NCBI GenBank assembly: GCA_039583875.1
Contig: CM077166.1
Coordinates: forward strand, 90,146,564 to 90,210,563
From: Platanthera guangdongensis
Taxonomy: Eukaryota; Streptophyta; Magnoliopsida; Asparagales; Orchidaceae
DNA: 64,000 bases
Reading direction: 5' to 3'
Positions 36,102 to 47,170 of the stretch are shown here, in pieces (positions within the stretch are counted from its first letter, which is position 1; every line of letters begins with the position of its first letter). The position numbers and the translations under genes are program-made. The notes under the pieces are model-generated. The model searched no databases. It was not told the DNA's origin and saw only the letters and a program-made list of their open reading frames with translations.

Positions 36102-36807
36102 TTATAAGTTTATATTTATAGTATTTTTTATATAGTTTTTATTTAATAAATAGCTATGTTTATTTCTAGTTTTTATTAATTTTTAAATTAATCCTTTTGT
36201 TTTCTTATTTCAAGTAAATTTGGGCTGCCAATAGCAAATTGGAGCTTACAGGACTGACCAGGAGATGAAACAGAAGAATTCTTGAGAAATCGCATCTATA
36301 TCCCCCTATCACGGGCGTGACCTTCAGGTCACGGGAGTGACAGGTGGACGTGACCCACAGAGGAGCCTAGAGAATGGGACACATCAGTTTAAAACTACAC
36401 GGCCCTGGTCACGGGTTTGACCAGAATGCGTGACCAAGGGGCTCAATTCCTCGAGCGAAGAATGTCAGACAGTCAAGTACACGCCCTTGACACAAAGGTC
36501 ACAGTTGTGACCCAGGGCGTGGCATATGCCTTTCCAGCCAGTAAATCAGTCGTTGCGCCAGATTTCCGTTGCGCCAGATCTTGGCGGTTTCTTCTCCAAT
36601 GTTCCCGAGATTTCAAGACGGTGGTTTCGAGCCTGACACGCCCTAGGTCACTGGCGTGACCTAGGGCATGACCTTCCAGAAGTTTTTCCTATAAAATCCA
36701 GATGAGTTCAAGAGCTGGGGGGGAGCCAAGAGGCCAATCTAGGAGTAGTTTTAGCTCGTTTATTCCCTGTTTTACTGTATTTTCTTTATGTAACTTTTGC
36801 ATTCATT
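36102..36807 (+). repeat. Array LTR 7, 3'-truncated
   Basis: The first base pair of the LTR is TT in place of TG. It carries the same internal deletion junction as LTRs 4 and 8 (36563-36585). The sequence follows the LTR as far as ATGTAACTTTTG (36788-36799) and then jumps to the coding sequence of the ORF. The U5 end, PBS and leader are gone, a deletion of over 1 kb relative to siblings. Confidence 0.85.
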
Positions 36808-37950
36808 TCAATTGGCCGCTAAAATTGTCAGGCTTCAAAATCAATTAGATATTTTGAAAGCCGCAAAACAGCGCCAAAGTGTTTGTTATTATTGTGGTGG
36901 ATCTCATCGAAGTGAGTATTCTTATCTTTATAATTATAATTCACAGCTACCTTATGAAAATAAAATTGAATATAATTATGAAAATAACTTTTCTCACTTT
37001 TATGATAATTTTTTTTCCAATTTTCATGAAAATAGTTTTTCCAATTCCTTTAATTTCCATGAAAATAATTTTTCGAATTTAAACGAGAAAACTTATTTTG
37101 ATTTAAATAAATTTTCTTCTACCTCGGACGTTTGTTTTCCTTGTTCGCAAGATCAAACAGAAAACTTTCTGAGTTATGAGAACAATTATTTGGATCCAAA
37201 TTTTTGTTCTTCTTTTAGCACACCACAATCGCTTTCTTCTAATTTTGGGGACTTTACGCAATTCATTGTTGATCCTCCCTAAAATTTAGAAGAAATTATT
37301 TCTTGTTCTAATGATTCTTCACCGCCTTCAAATAGTTCACCTATTACGGAACATGAATCTTCATGTGCCCCCTTGGTGACTTATTTGGAAGAGGAGGAAG
37401 AATTATTATATTAAGAATATTTTAAAGTTATGGGCACACCGGGTGAAATAGAAGAAAAACAGATTTCTTCTTCTATTTCTCCCGATTTTCATTCTCCTCA
37501 TGAATTTTCAATCTCCACTTATGAATTTTTAGAAATTGAATTTCATGAAACTAGAGTGCCCAGTAATTTTCTTTTAGATAACAACTTTATTTTAGAAAAT
37601 ACACAACCTATACCTAATCATATAACTTCACAATAACCTCCTCCTTGCGAATATTTTTCTGACGCGCTTACTTTTGATTTTTCTTTAACAAATGAATTTC
37701 ATGAAGATGATGAGCCATTGCAATGACACGTCGTCAACAATCCATTTGCCGCTTATCTACAAAAATTCACATCGCCTCAGGTATGTATAGGTGATGTCAA
37801 TTTACATTTTCAAGTCAAATGTTCAAAAAAGAAGAATCAAGAAGCAAGCGGAGGAGTCGCTGGGAGAGCGTATTCGGCGTATTCACCCAAGCGTGAATTA
37901 AGGGAGTTGCCCCTTTATCTTTAATATTATTTTTCATTCTAATAACAATA
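36808..37950 (+). pseudogene. Array ORF, unit 7 (fused to LTR, stops)
   Basis: Begins directly at QLAAKIVRLQNQLD with no ATG because of the deletion. The zinc knuckle CYYCGGSHRSEYS lacks its last cysteine. In-frame stops at 37280 (CAA to TAA), about 37413, about 37634 and about 37725. The normal stop region is also altered. Confidence 0.8.
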
Positions 37951-38341
37951 ACAGTCTAGCTTAAAGATGGGAAAAAGAAAAGCGCTCTTGGGAGACAACC
38001 CATGCTTAACTTTTAATTTTTATGAATTTTTTTTCTAAATTTTCACAAACTGCTTTTCTTTCCCCCCTCCTACTTGACTTATAAACATTGGGGACAATGT
38101 TTATTTTTAAGTATGGGGGTGGATTTCTATTTTTTGTTTTTATTGAAAAATTCAAAAAAAAATCTTTTTAAAATCTTAAAAATTAAAAAATTTTGTTTTC
38201 TTTTTATTATAAAAAAATACAAATAAAAAAAATAAAAAAATATATAATAAACCCCTACTTAAATTTTTATGACTTTTCAGCAATTTATTTTGAGTTTCTT
38301 TATAAGAATTTTTATAATTTTTGATTTTCTAAATCTTTTAT
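37951..38341 (+). other. 3' untranslated region of unit 7, left part
   Basis: No gene. Contains GGGGACAATGTTT and AAGTATGGGGGTGG (38090-38125). Interrupted after AAATCTTTTAT by the 8.8-kb element and resumes at 47171. Confidence 0.8.
38337..38341. repeat. Left TSD of the nested gag-only element, TTTAT
   Basis: TTTAT precedes TGTTGATGCG and recurs at 47166-47170 after ...TGTTAACA. The sibling units show the uninterrupted target AAATCTTTTATTTCATC. Confidence 0.9.
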
Positions 38342-40120
38342 TGTTGATGCGCGAAAACGGCACCGGACAGCTAACACGGAGGGGGTGTGTTTGGTCTCAC
38401 AAGCTAAGTGGAGAAAGGGATAGAGGATACGGGGGAAGAGGGATGAAGGAAGCTTCTGAGTGCTCGAGAGTGGAGCAAACGCTTGTCAAGGAGGTTGCGG
38501 GGATAGAGGAGAGGGTGCTATGAGCAACTGGGAAGGCTGATGAGAGGAGGAGGTTGATCAGGAGCTGTCGAGCAGACGGTTACTATGACGGTTGTGCTTG
38601 CAGGTTGGTTGCCGAGGGAGCTGAGCTGAGCTAGGAAGAAGGGTGAGAGAAGGGGCCCCTAGTAGCGGCAACAGCAGAATTCGCCCGTCGCGGCTTAAAC
38701 ACCACTCTTGCGACGGGCTTTCCTTTTCTAAATAGCGAGAGTTACAAGCTTGCCAATATACCTTTACAAGAAAGCAATAAAGGGTACAAGAAGGAAGCTG
38801 GTGGCTAAGGAAGAAGTGCCAGAAGAGGCCGCGCAGACTGAAGAGCGAAGCTGGCAGGCTGCGTGGTTAGTGGAGTCCGAACATCGTGCGGACTGCAGAA
38901 CCTGAGGCCGGCAGGCTGCGCAGCTAAAGGCACAGAGGAAGGTGCAGACTGAAAAGTCGAGTCCACAGGAGAAGGGCTTGCTGGCTGACTTCGAGCATAA
39001 GCACCTTGGCAATGATGCGATCCCCCCTATATGAGAGGCATGGGGGGCTATTTATAGGCCCGAGGAGGTAACGGCTTGTGGCGACGTTACCCCCGGTGAG
39101 AGGGTAACTTGAGTAAGAAGGAGACAGAGCCCGCCGAGTCTACAATAGGCCGCGCGGACTGGGACTTGGTACTGAAGCCGGAGCTGCTGTCGACAAAATA
39201 GGAGAATCAGTGGCAGATTGCGATGCGGGTTCGAGGAGTCCGTCACTACTGAGCTGGGACTGTCCGCCTACTGCTGGGGTGGCGGATGCTGTACAAGTAG
39301 CGGACTTCAAGGAGAATCCGCTGAGTCCGCCGCTGCTGAACTGAGCGAGCTGTAAGGGGTGCAAGCAGGAGAGTACCCGCGGAGTCCGGCGAGTCCGCAC
39401 GAGGTTATGCAGACTGGTTCTGCCTTCTAGAGGATCTGATGCCTGGCGGGCTGGAAGGATTCTGCCACTACTGACTGAGTCCGCACCGAGACTACGGACT
39501 GAGGGAGATATCTGCTACTACTGGCTGAGCCTGTGATATGCCTGCGAACTGAGGAGGAAACTGGTAGTGCTGCCAAGAAGCTGGTGATGACTAAGGAAAG
39601 GGAGTACTGCAGAGGGAGTCCGCCAATTCCGCCGAGTCCACGGCCACTGCAAAGTTGAGTCCGCTTACATTGGAGATTAAGAGCCTGGGTGTTGAGGCTG
39701 CTGGGGTTCAGTGGTGAAGGCGGACTGGAAGTCTCGACCACACTTCGAGTCCGCCCAACTCACGAAGAACTTGGACGTTGCTGCTGGTCTTTGCGGGTAG
39801 CCGGAGTTGGCGGCCTGGGGCAGGTAGGTAGTTGAGTCCGACAAAGAGAATCCTGCGGAGATAACCTTGTTGTTGAGCTGAAAAAATGGGGGCATCCTGG
39901 AGAGGCGGACTGCGGAAGCAGTCCGCGGACCCTGCCAACCAAGGGAATGCGCGTGGCCTAGTCAGTCAGACTACTGAGACCGTGCAAGCCATGCGGCTTG
40001 AGCGGACAGAGAATTCTGTCCGCCCTCCCTAGGGCATCACAGCCTCCAGGAGGAACCCGGGGGAGTCCGCGATGAGCGAGCTGGCTGGCTTGGGAAGGAT
40101 CGCCAATTTCTGGGTAAACA
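38342..40120 (-). repeat. 3' LTR of the gag-only element (left copy)
   Basis: 1779 bp, plus-strand ends TGTTGATGCG and GGTAAACA. GC-rich, with many AGTCCGC/GCGGACT words in both orientations. Minus-strand TATA box at 39049-39056 within GGGCTATTTATAGGCCC-like sequence. Long ORFs in it are not conserved in frame with the other LTR and look fortuitous. Confidence 0.9.
39049..39056 (-). promoter_or_regulatory. TATA box of the left LTR
   Basis: TATAAATA on the minus strand; the counterpart in the right LTR is at 46094-46101. Confidence 0.6.
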
Positions 40121-40408
40121 TAATCCTCGCACTTTATTAAGTTCCGAATAGAACTTCGAAAAAGTTGGAGACCCACGAAAATCGTGATCCACCCCAACGG
40201 AAAGAGAATGGGGCAAGGAGAGATAGAACCTGAAGCCTCTCCTTAGGAGTTTGGTGCTGCCTGTCTATTTTCCTGCAAGAGGAAATTTAGGGTAGGTATG
40301 TATGGGTAGTACATCATGTTTGTACCTGAGTTTGCTTTTGCAAAATGAAGAAGATGTGTCTTCCACTAAGTTCTGCAAAATGAAAGTGAGAGGAAAACAT
40401 AAAAACAT
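40121..40408. other. Internal region next to the 3' LTR, no gene
   Basis: No recognisable coding sequence or repeat. In minus sense only a weak purine stretch, AAAGTGCGAGGA, precedes the 3' LTR where a PPT would be expected. Confidence 0.6.
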
Positions 40409-41050
40409 AATAACTTGCAAGTACCTGATGGAGGCTTGCAAGCACCTGTTATCCTCTGCAAAAAAGGAAGGATGAAGAGTATACAAGAAGGAAAAATGAG
40501 CTGCACGTACCTGAAAAGAACTTGCAAGTCTTTGCTGGTTTCTGCAAAAGAAGAGTAAAAGGTATGCACAGTATATGAAAGTAACTTACAAGTACCTGTG
40601 AAGAAACTCGCAAGTATCGGATGATCTCTCCAAAATGAGAGTTAGGAACAAACATGGTATATGGGAGTAGCTTGCAAGTACTTGTGAAGAAACTTACAAG
40701 GGTCTGCTGATCTCTGCAGGAAGAGAGTTAAGAGCAGGTATTGCATGCAAAAAATAAGTTGCAAGTACCTGGATATGACTTACATGTGTCTGCTAACCAC
40801 TGCAAAGAAAGGAGTGAGCTGCTGACATAGAATAATGAATTAAACTGCAAGTACTTGGATGAGGCTTGTAGGTGTTTGTTGATCTCAACAAAGAGAAAAG
40901 TTAGAAGTAGACAATGTACGAAAGAAGCTTGTAAGTACCTGGGAGAAGGCTTGCAAGTGTCTGCTAGTCTCTGCAAGAAAAAAGTTAGGAGCAGACAAAA
41001 TATGAAAATAGCTTGCAAGTACCTGTGAAGAAGGCTTGCAAGTGTTAACT
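40409..41050. repeat. Minisatellite, about 8 units of 82-90 bp
   Basis: The word CTTGCAAGTACCTG, or a close variant, recurs near 40413, 40497, 40585, 40671, 40757, 40848, 40928 and 41011. Each is followed by a second CTTGCAAGTGTCTG-like word and CTCTGCAAAA. Units differ by many substitutions and small indels, so the array is old. It lies between gag and the 3' LTR. Confidence 0.85.
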
Positions 41051-42073
41051 GTTGATGAGATAAGGCCGATATGACCAAATAGTAGAGGAAATGTTTGACA
41101 CATCCTGGAAGAGCTTTGCGCCGGCAATGCATATAGGATGAGTAAAGGCAAAGTGAATGCTGGAAATCCTTTTGGTAGGTCGGATTAACCTGTTCACCTG
41201 TAAAAGAAGGGAGTTGACAAAAAAGAGGTCTATACTCGGAGATGACTAAGAAAGACCGGATGCCGCCACAGGAGTTCACTCGTGGGCCTTATGCATTGCT
41301 TGCCTAAGAAAATCATCTGGAGTATAGTCCTGCTCGAAGCGGGCTGGCCGCGCATCCTCTAGGAGGGAACAAAGGATAAAAGCAAGGGAAATCCTGAGAA
41401 GGCTCGCCAGAGGCACTGATCACATGCTTCGGGATACAACATCACTGATCAATGAGATTGGTTGTGCTAAGAGGACTATAGCTTGTCTGTGGATTGATCA
41501 GTGGAGTAGAGGATCCCGGTAAAGAATGGATTGGGAGCACTAGAGAACGCTCGACCATCACAGTCGTGAGATGATTGAAGAGACAAGGCTACACTTGGTC
41601 GCCATTTCTTATCAAGCAAATATCATCGTAACTGTGATGTATCCTAACAGAGCACAGCAGAGCTAACACATGGGGCCTCCCTAGCACGCACTCTATGTTA
41701 GATGCCAGCTAGAATCCAAAGTCCAGTATTCCTCCGCATGATAGTTGGATATCCCCCACTACACACAAATGCGAAATCTCCCTGCGATATTTGGTCATTG
41801 TGCTCTTATGCTGGAATACAATCCCAAGGGGGCTTATAGCAAGACTCGGCGACATCTCGGCGGCTCAGTGGCCTATCGGAGAAGAGAGAATAGAGGAGAA
41901 AGCAATACAAGAAGGGAACTGTGTCAGTATGAGTTCCTTGATAAAAGCTTTGTTGAAAAGCAAAAAAGAACACTAAGAAGTGTTTTGTAAAGAGAATGTT
42001 TGCAAGGGTAAGAGTAGATATAACCCATCATGGTTGTGAGAGAATTTGGAGGACTATGAAGTCCTTTGATGGC
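41051..42073. other. Internal region between minisatellite and gag, no gene
   Basis: Over 1 kb without a protein I recognise on either strand. It begins with GTGTTAACTGTTGATG (41042-41057), which is identical to the 5' LTR/internal border at 45380-45395. Confidence 0.6.
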
Positions 42074-43330
42074 TTAGAATATCCTTCCAAGCACACCCTC
42101 GTCATCAGCATTAAAGCATTCGACAGTTTTGTTAACAACGAGGAGAGGGGGTTCTTTGACTAGGTTCACTCCTTTTGAGGAGCAAGGAACATCTGCAACT
42201 TCTTTTCCCTTTGCGGTTGTTAGATCAGGGCGATCTTCTTTGGGAAGCAGGTCATGCATCTTACCCTGCCGGAGCATCCTTTGCACAAGCTAGCAGAGTG
42301 CTCGGCAGTTCTCGATCAGGTGACCTGGCTCTTTGTGGAATTCGCAGTAAGGCTCTGAATCTCTAGACCTTTGATCAGCTGGTCGATAAGGCTTTTTGTA
42401 GCAAGCCCTATCTTTCATAATCTGGCATACTTCTAGCACGACTTCATCTAGTTTGGACTCATGCAAGTCATCATCTCGCTGATGGCAGACTGCAGCTGTT
42501 TGAGAAGAAGCTAGCGATAGCAACGAATCTTGAGCACGATCACGGCTCAGGAAAGAGTATCGATGGCGCTGGAACCTTTTTCCTTTTCTTGAATGAGTTG
42601 GGAAATCATTGTGAGGAGATCTCAGAGGCTGTTTGTGAAAAGGATCTTTCTCTGATATGAGGTTGGAGACGAAGCCTGGGTTGCTTTTTTCGTCTCAGAT
42701 GTATGAGTTGGCTAAGTCAATCAACTCTTTGTATGTTCTTGGTGCATGGACATTGGTTTCAAACTTGAGAGGCCCTTCATGTAGACTGTGGATAAGAGCC
42801 ACTCGGTACATTTCTTGACTGACAATCTCGATGTCCAAGATTTCTCTTTGGAAACGATCAACGAACTGAGACCAAGTTTCATTCTCTCATTGCTTGATCT
42901 CAAAGAGGGCATCAGGACCGCTCTTTCTCTTGGTGGAGGTAGAGAATCTGAGCAAGAACTCCCTTCGCAGATCCGCGAAGGAAGTGAGGGAGTGAGGTCG
43001 AAGACCATAAAACCATTCCCACACTTCCCATCAAACGTTGTTACAAGGAGCTTGCTCTTGGTTGCATCTGACAGAGTCTTGAGAGCAACAGCCGATTCGA
43101 AGGCTTGAAGGTTCTTTACTGGATCAGTTTCTCCGGTGTAGATTGGTAACCCGGGTTCTATGAAATTTGCTGGAGTTGGTTCATGACGAACATTCTCTGC
43201 AAATGGCGATTTCTCTTCCTGCTCTCCTACAACATAAGGATAAAAAGGAGCATAAACTGCAGCTGCAAAAGGAGCAGGAGGGTAAAAGGGAAAAGTTGCT
43301 CCAGGAGGAGCAAATGCAAGAGCTGCGGGG
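42074..43330 (-). pseudogene. Gag of the nested element, C-terminal part
   Basis: From the insertion edge the protein reads PAALAFAPPG, a Pro-rich stretch, then GLPIYTGETDPVKNLQAFES, the start of the conserved plant Ty3/gypsy gag domain. After a frameshift near 43020 it continues SFADLRREFLLRF, FVDRFQREI and VALIHSLHEGP. It ends with YCEFHKEPGHLIENCRAL, the eroded CCHC region of Tat-type gags (C-x3-H-x4-H-x4-C), and LVQRMLRQGKM. The frame stops near 42074 with no pol after it. In-frame stops, for example one where QRENETW would be expected, look like C-to-T changes at CpG. Confidence 0.75.
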
Positions 43331-44935
43331 TGTTGGAACACCCTATTACTAATTTGGGTCACGATCCCTATGTCTTTAGGAAACTTGTTTTTGACCTCAT
43401 TGTATAGATCTAAAGGTAAATTAGAATTGAGTCTAAGGGTTAGTAGTTAGGTTTGTGGAGCTGCACTCAAGACCAAGGTTTTTCTGTTTGGAGACTAAGT
43501 CATTTCGTCGAGCTTAGTACGACGAATCGTCGAACTCCAATCGACGATCGTTGTGCTCACTTCGACGGATCGTCGAACTCCATTCGACGATCGCTGAGCT
43601 CAACTTCAACAAATCATCGAACTCCATTCGACGATCATCGAGCTCAGTTCGACGATCTTGACTCCAGTATTGATTCTCTATCTCTGAGCTCAGTTCGACG
43701 ATAGTTGAGCTCAGATCGACGATCTCTGTTGCTGTCTAAGTCCAAATCGCTGAGCTCAGTTCGACGATAGTAGAGCTCAGTTCAACATTTTTCTGAAGTA
43801 TTAAATGACTTTCAAGATTCAAATTCAGAATAGTTAAGGAGTTATTGTCAGCAATTAATTCAGAAGATCTTGTAGCCATTTTCATTTATTCTGGACCAAG
43901 TTTCAAGGGATTATCAAGGAATGTTTCTTTGGACTTTCCCCCAGAAGACAATTGTAATTAAGGAAGTCATTTAAGGACAGGCTAACGACTATTCTTGAAA
44001 GAGGATCATTTCTATTCAGAACAAAAGGAATAAAAGACAAGATTTTTGAATTCCTGATAGCAATCAAGAAGAAGAGAGTGCACAAGAAGAACAAAATGTT
44101 CTCTGCAACAACTCTTCTCTGGAACAACATCTCTCAACAACAATTACTCAAGAGAAAAAGGAAAAGAGTTGTAGACATTCTCTGTCTCAAAAAATTCATA
44201 CAAGAACACACAACCAAGGAGATCAACCAACTGAAATCTTCAGATCTCTTTTGATTCAAGTGTTCAAGGCCAACATCATTCAAGACTCCAGACACCTAAC
44301 ATTTCAGCTGTTGCTGAAATCATCAATTGCTGGAGATCAACTTTCTGAAGGCCTATCACCCTACAGCAAAGCTTCATTTCCTGATCAACTACAGATCTCA
44401 GGGGGAGCTTTGACAACATCTATATCCACATAGTCTTCTCAGCTGCTTTGAGAAAGAGAAGACTTCCATCACTCTCTCATCCCCACCTCTGTAAAGGGTT
44501 TTTCAAACTCCCTTCAAAAGTTTGTGTGTGGTTTTTGAGCACCTTATCAAAAGATCATTGGTGGCAAGACACCTGATCAAAAAATCTGGTTTGGTTTTTG
44601 AGCACCTTATCAAAAGCTCATTGGTGCCCAGGACACCTGATCAACTCATCCTGCAGTGGATTCCTACCTAAGGTGGTAGAAGAGTGGATGTACCCAAGTT
44701 TTAGGGGAAGCACTATAGCTCCTTGTGTCTTCTGGTTGCTTGTCTTTATTTTTTGTTTCTGGCTGTGATCTGTGATTAGTTTCTTTTGTAGATTGTGATT
44801 AGATAGCTGCTGTGTTTAGATTTACTATTTGCTTCCATGTTCACTCAGATTATAACAACTGTTGTAAAAATTTTTTAAGCACCATACTCTATTCACCCCC
44901 CCTCTAGAGTATATCAGATCTAACTCGCACTTTCA
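43331..44935 (+). repeat. Solo LTR of the copia family, inserted in gag
   Basis: 1605 bp, TGTTGGAACACCC to CGCACTTTCA, matching the LTR at 6701-8219. The flanks are CGGGG on the left and TGGGG on the right, a 5-bp TSD with one change. No internal copia sequence remains, so the element was removed by recombination between its LTRs. The gag frame continues across it (HPYP joined to AALAFA). Confidence 0.85.
43505..43790. repeat. TCGTCGAAC / TTCGACGA word array in the solo LTR
   Basis: Counterpart of the array at 6888-7142, with more repeat words (about a dozen), so the number varies between LTR copies. Confidence 0.65.
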
Positions 44936-45387
44936 TGGGGTAAGGGTGACTTCCCGGAAAGTTGAGAAATCTAGCAGGGCTTCCCCGAGCTGCTTCCCGG
45001 AAGAAGTTTTGGCGTGCAACAAATTCTTCATCTTGAGGTCGCAGAGGAGCCGCTGGACCTTGCGGGAAGGTTGCTGTGTAAGGAAGATAGACCGACGGGC
45101 AAGCTGGAGGACAAGCTTGCTGATGATCCAATGTTGGTGTTGTGTTGATTGGAGTAGCTGGAGCAAATGGAGCAGCTGTAGGATGAATATCTAATCGTTG
45201 TGTGATTGCAGCGAGCATTTGGTTGATTGCTTGGAACTACTGAGCATTTTCACAGCGCGATTGCTCAAAGGCCTCTCAGAGAGGATCATCTCTAGGGCTT
45301 GGAGCAAAGTTCTCGGCTGGTTGATGATCTGATATGGGTAACTATCGCTGTTCACCGTCTGTTCGGATCTGAAGGTCGCGTGTTAAC
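44936..45387 (-). pseudogene. Gag of the nested element, N-terminal part
   Basis: The frame runs from the LTR edge: RDLQIRTDGEQR, a stop, LPISDHQPAENFAPSPRDDPL, a stop (CGA to TGA), EAFEQSRCENAQ, a stop (CAG to TAG), FQAINQMLAAITQRLDIHP and a Pro/Ala-rich stretch ending GSHPYP at the solo LTR. The N-terminal helix-rich pattern is typical of plant gypsy gag. The lack of any untranslated leader between the 5' LTR and this frame is unusual. Confidence 0.7.
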
Positions 45388-47165
45388 TGTTGATGCGCGA
45401 AAACGACACCGGGCAGCTAACACGGAGGGGGTGTGTTCGGTCTCACAAGCTGAGTGGAGAAAGGGATAGAGGCTGTGGGGGAAGAGGGATGAAGGAAGCT
45501 TCTGAGTGCTCGAGAGTGGAGCAAAGGTTTATCAAGGAGGTTGCGGGGATAGAGGAGAGGGTACTAAGAGCAGCCATGAAGGCTGATAAGAGGAGGAGGT
45601 TGATCAGGAGCTGTCGAGCAGACTGTTACTATGACGGTTATGCTTGCAGGTTGGTTGCCGAGGGAGCTGAGCTGAGCTAGGAAGAAGGGTGAGAGAAGGG
45701 GCCGCTAGCAGCGGCAACAGCAGACTTCGCCCATCGCGGCTTAAACGCCACTCTTGCGACGGGCTTTCCTTTTTTACATAGCGAGAGTTACAAGCTTGCC
45801 AATACACCTTTACAAGAAAGCAATAAAGGGTACAAGAAGGAAGCTGGAGGCTTAGGAAGAAGTGCCAGAAGAGGCCGTGCGGACTGAAGAGCGAAGCTGG
45901 AAGGCCGCGCGGTTAATGGAATTTTGAGATCGCGCGGACTGTAGAACCAGAGGCCGGCAGGCCGCGCGGCTAAAGGCGCAGAGGGGGTGTGCACTGAAAA
46001 GCGGAGTCGGCAGGAGAAGGGCTTGCAGGCTAATTTCGAGCATGAGCACCTTGGCAATGATGCGATGCCCCCTATATGAGAGATATGGTGGGCTATTTAT
46101 AGGCCCGAAGAGGTAACGGCTTGCAGTGACGTTACCCCCAGTGAGACGGTAACTTGAGCGAGAAGGAGAAAGAGCCCGCCGAGTCCGCAATAGTCCCGGC
46201 AGACTGGGACTTGGTACTGAAGCCGGAGCTGCTGTCGGCAAAATAGGAGACTCAGTGGCGGACTGCGATGCGGGTTCGAGGAGTCCGTCACTACTAAGCT
46301 GGGACTGTCCGCCTACTACTGGGGTGGCGGATGCTGGACAAGCGGCAGACTGCAAGGAGAATCCACTGAGTCCGCCGCTGCTGAACTGAGCGAGCTGTAA
46401 GGGGTGCGAGCAGGATAGTGCCCGCGGAGTCCGGCGAGTCTGCACGAGGTTATGCGGAATGGTACTGCCTTCTGGAGGATCTGATGTTTGGAGGCCTAGA
46501 AGGAGTCCACCACTACTAACTAAGTCTGCACCGAGACTGCGGACTGAGGGAGAAGACTGTTACTACTAGCTGAGACTGTGATAGGCCTGCGGACTGAGGA
46601 GGAAACTAGTACTACTATAGAGAAGCTGATGCTTAATAAGGAAAGGGCGGACTGCAGAGGGAGTCTGCCAAGCCCGCCGAGTCCACGACCGCTATAAAGT
46701 TGAGTTCGCTTACGTTGGAGATGGAGAGCCTGGCTATTGAGGCTGCTGGGGTTCAGCGATGAAGGCGGACTAGAAGTCTCGACCGCACTTTGAGTCCTCC
46801 CAGCTCGCAAAGAACTTGGATGTTGCTGCTGTTCTTGGCTGGTAGCCGGAGTTGGAGGCCTGGGGCAGGTAGGTAGTTGAGTCCGGCAGAGAGAGTCCTG
46901 CGGAGATAACCTTGCAGTTGAGCTGAAAAAACTGCGGCGGCCTGCAGAGGCAGACTGCGGAAGCAGTCTGCGGACCCTGCCGACCAAGGGAAGGCATGCG
47001 GCCTGGTCGGTCAGACAACTGAGACCGCGCAAGCCGCGCGGCCTGAGTGGACAGAGAATTCTGTCCGTCCTCCCTAGGGCATCACAGCCTCCTAGAGGAA
47101 CCCGGGGGAGGCTGCGACGAGCGAGCTGGCTGGCTTTGGAAGGATCGCCGATTTTGGTGTTAACA
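45388..47165 (-). repeat. 5' LTR of the gag-only element (right copy)
   Basis: 1778 bp, plus-strand ends TGTTGATGCG and GTGTTAACA. Matches the left LTR throughout with scattered substitutions. TATA on the minus strand at 46094-46101. Followed by TTTAT. Confidence 0.9.
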
Positions 47166-47170
47166 TTTAT

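Larger units (their letters stand above)
38342..47165 (-). mobile_element. Nested 8.8-kb gag-only LTR retrotransposon
   Basis: Two LTRs of 1779 and 1778 bp lie in the same orientation, flanked by perfect TTTAT duplications. The LTR TATA boxes and the gag read on the minus strand, so the right LTR is the 5' LTR. The internal region (40121-45387) has gag but no protease, reverse transcriptase, RNase H or integrase, which fits the non-autonomous TR-GAG type. Neither a clear PBS nor a strong PPT was found at the LTR borders; gag-frame sequence runs right up to the 5' LTR edge, suggesting that the leader was lost. A solo copia LTR (43331-44935) sits in gag. Confidence 0.85.

Noticed and set aside
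39427..39741. Several 60-200-residue minus-strand ORFs in the GC-rich LTRs (38760-40200 and 45600-47030)
   Set aside because: They lie inside LTRs, overlap in several frames, and the two LTR copies do not keep the same frames open. Stop-poor GC-rich sequence explains them.
40728..41279. 183-residue minus-strand ORF across the minisatellite
   Set aside because: Its repeated peptide pattern simply reflects the 85-bp tandem units; no related protein was recognised.
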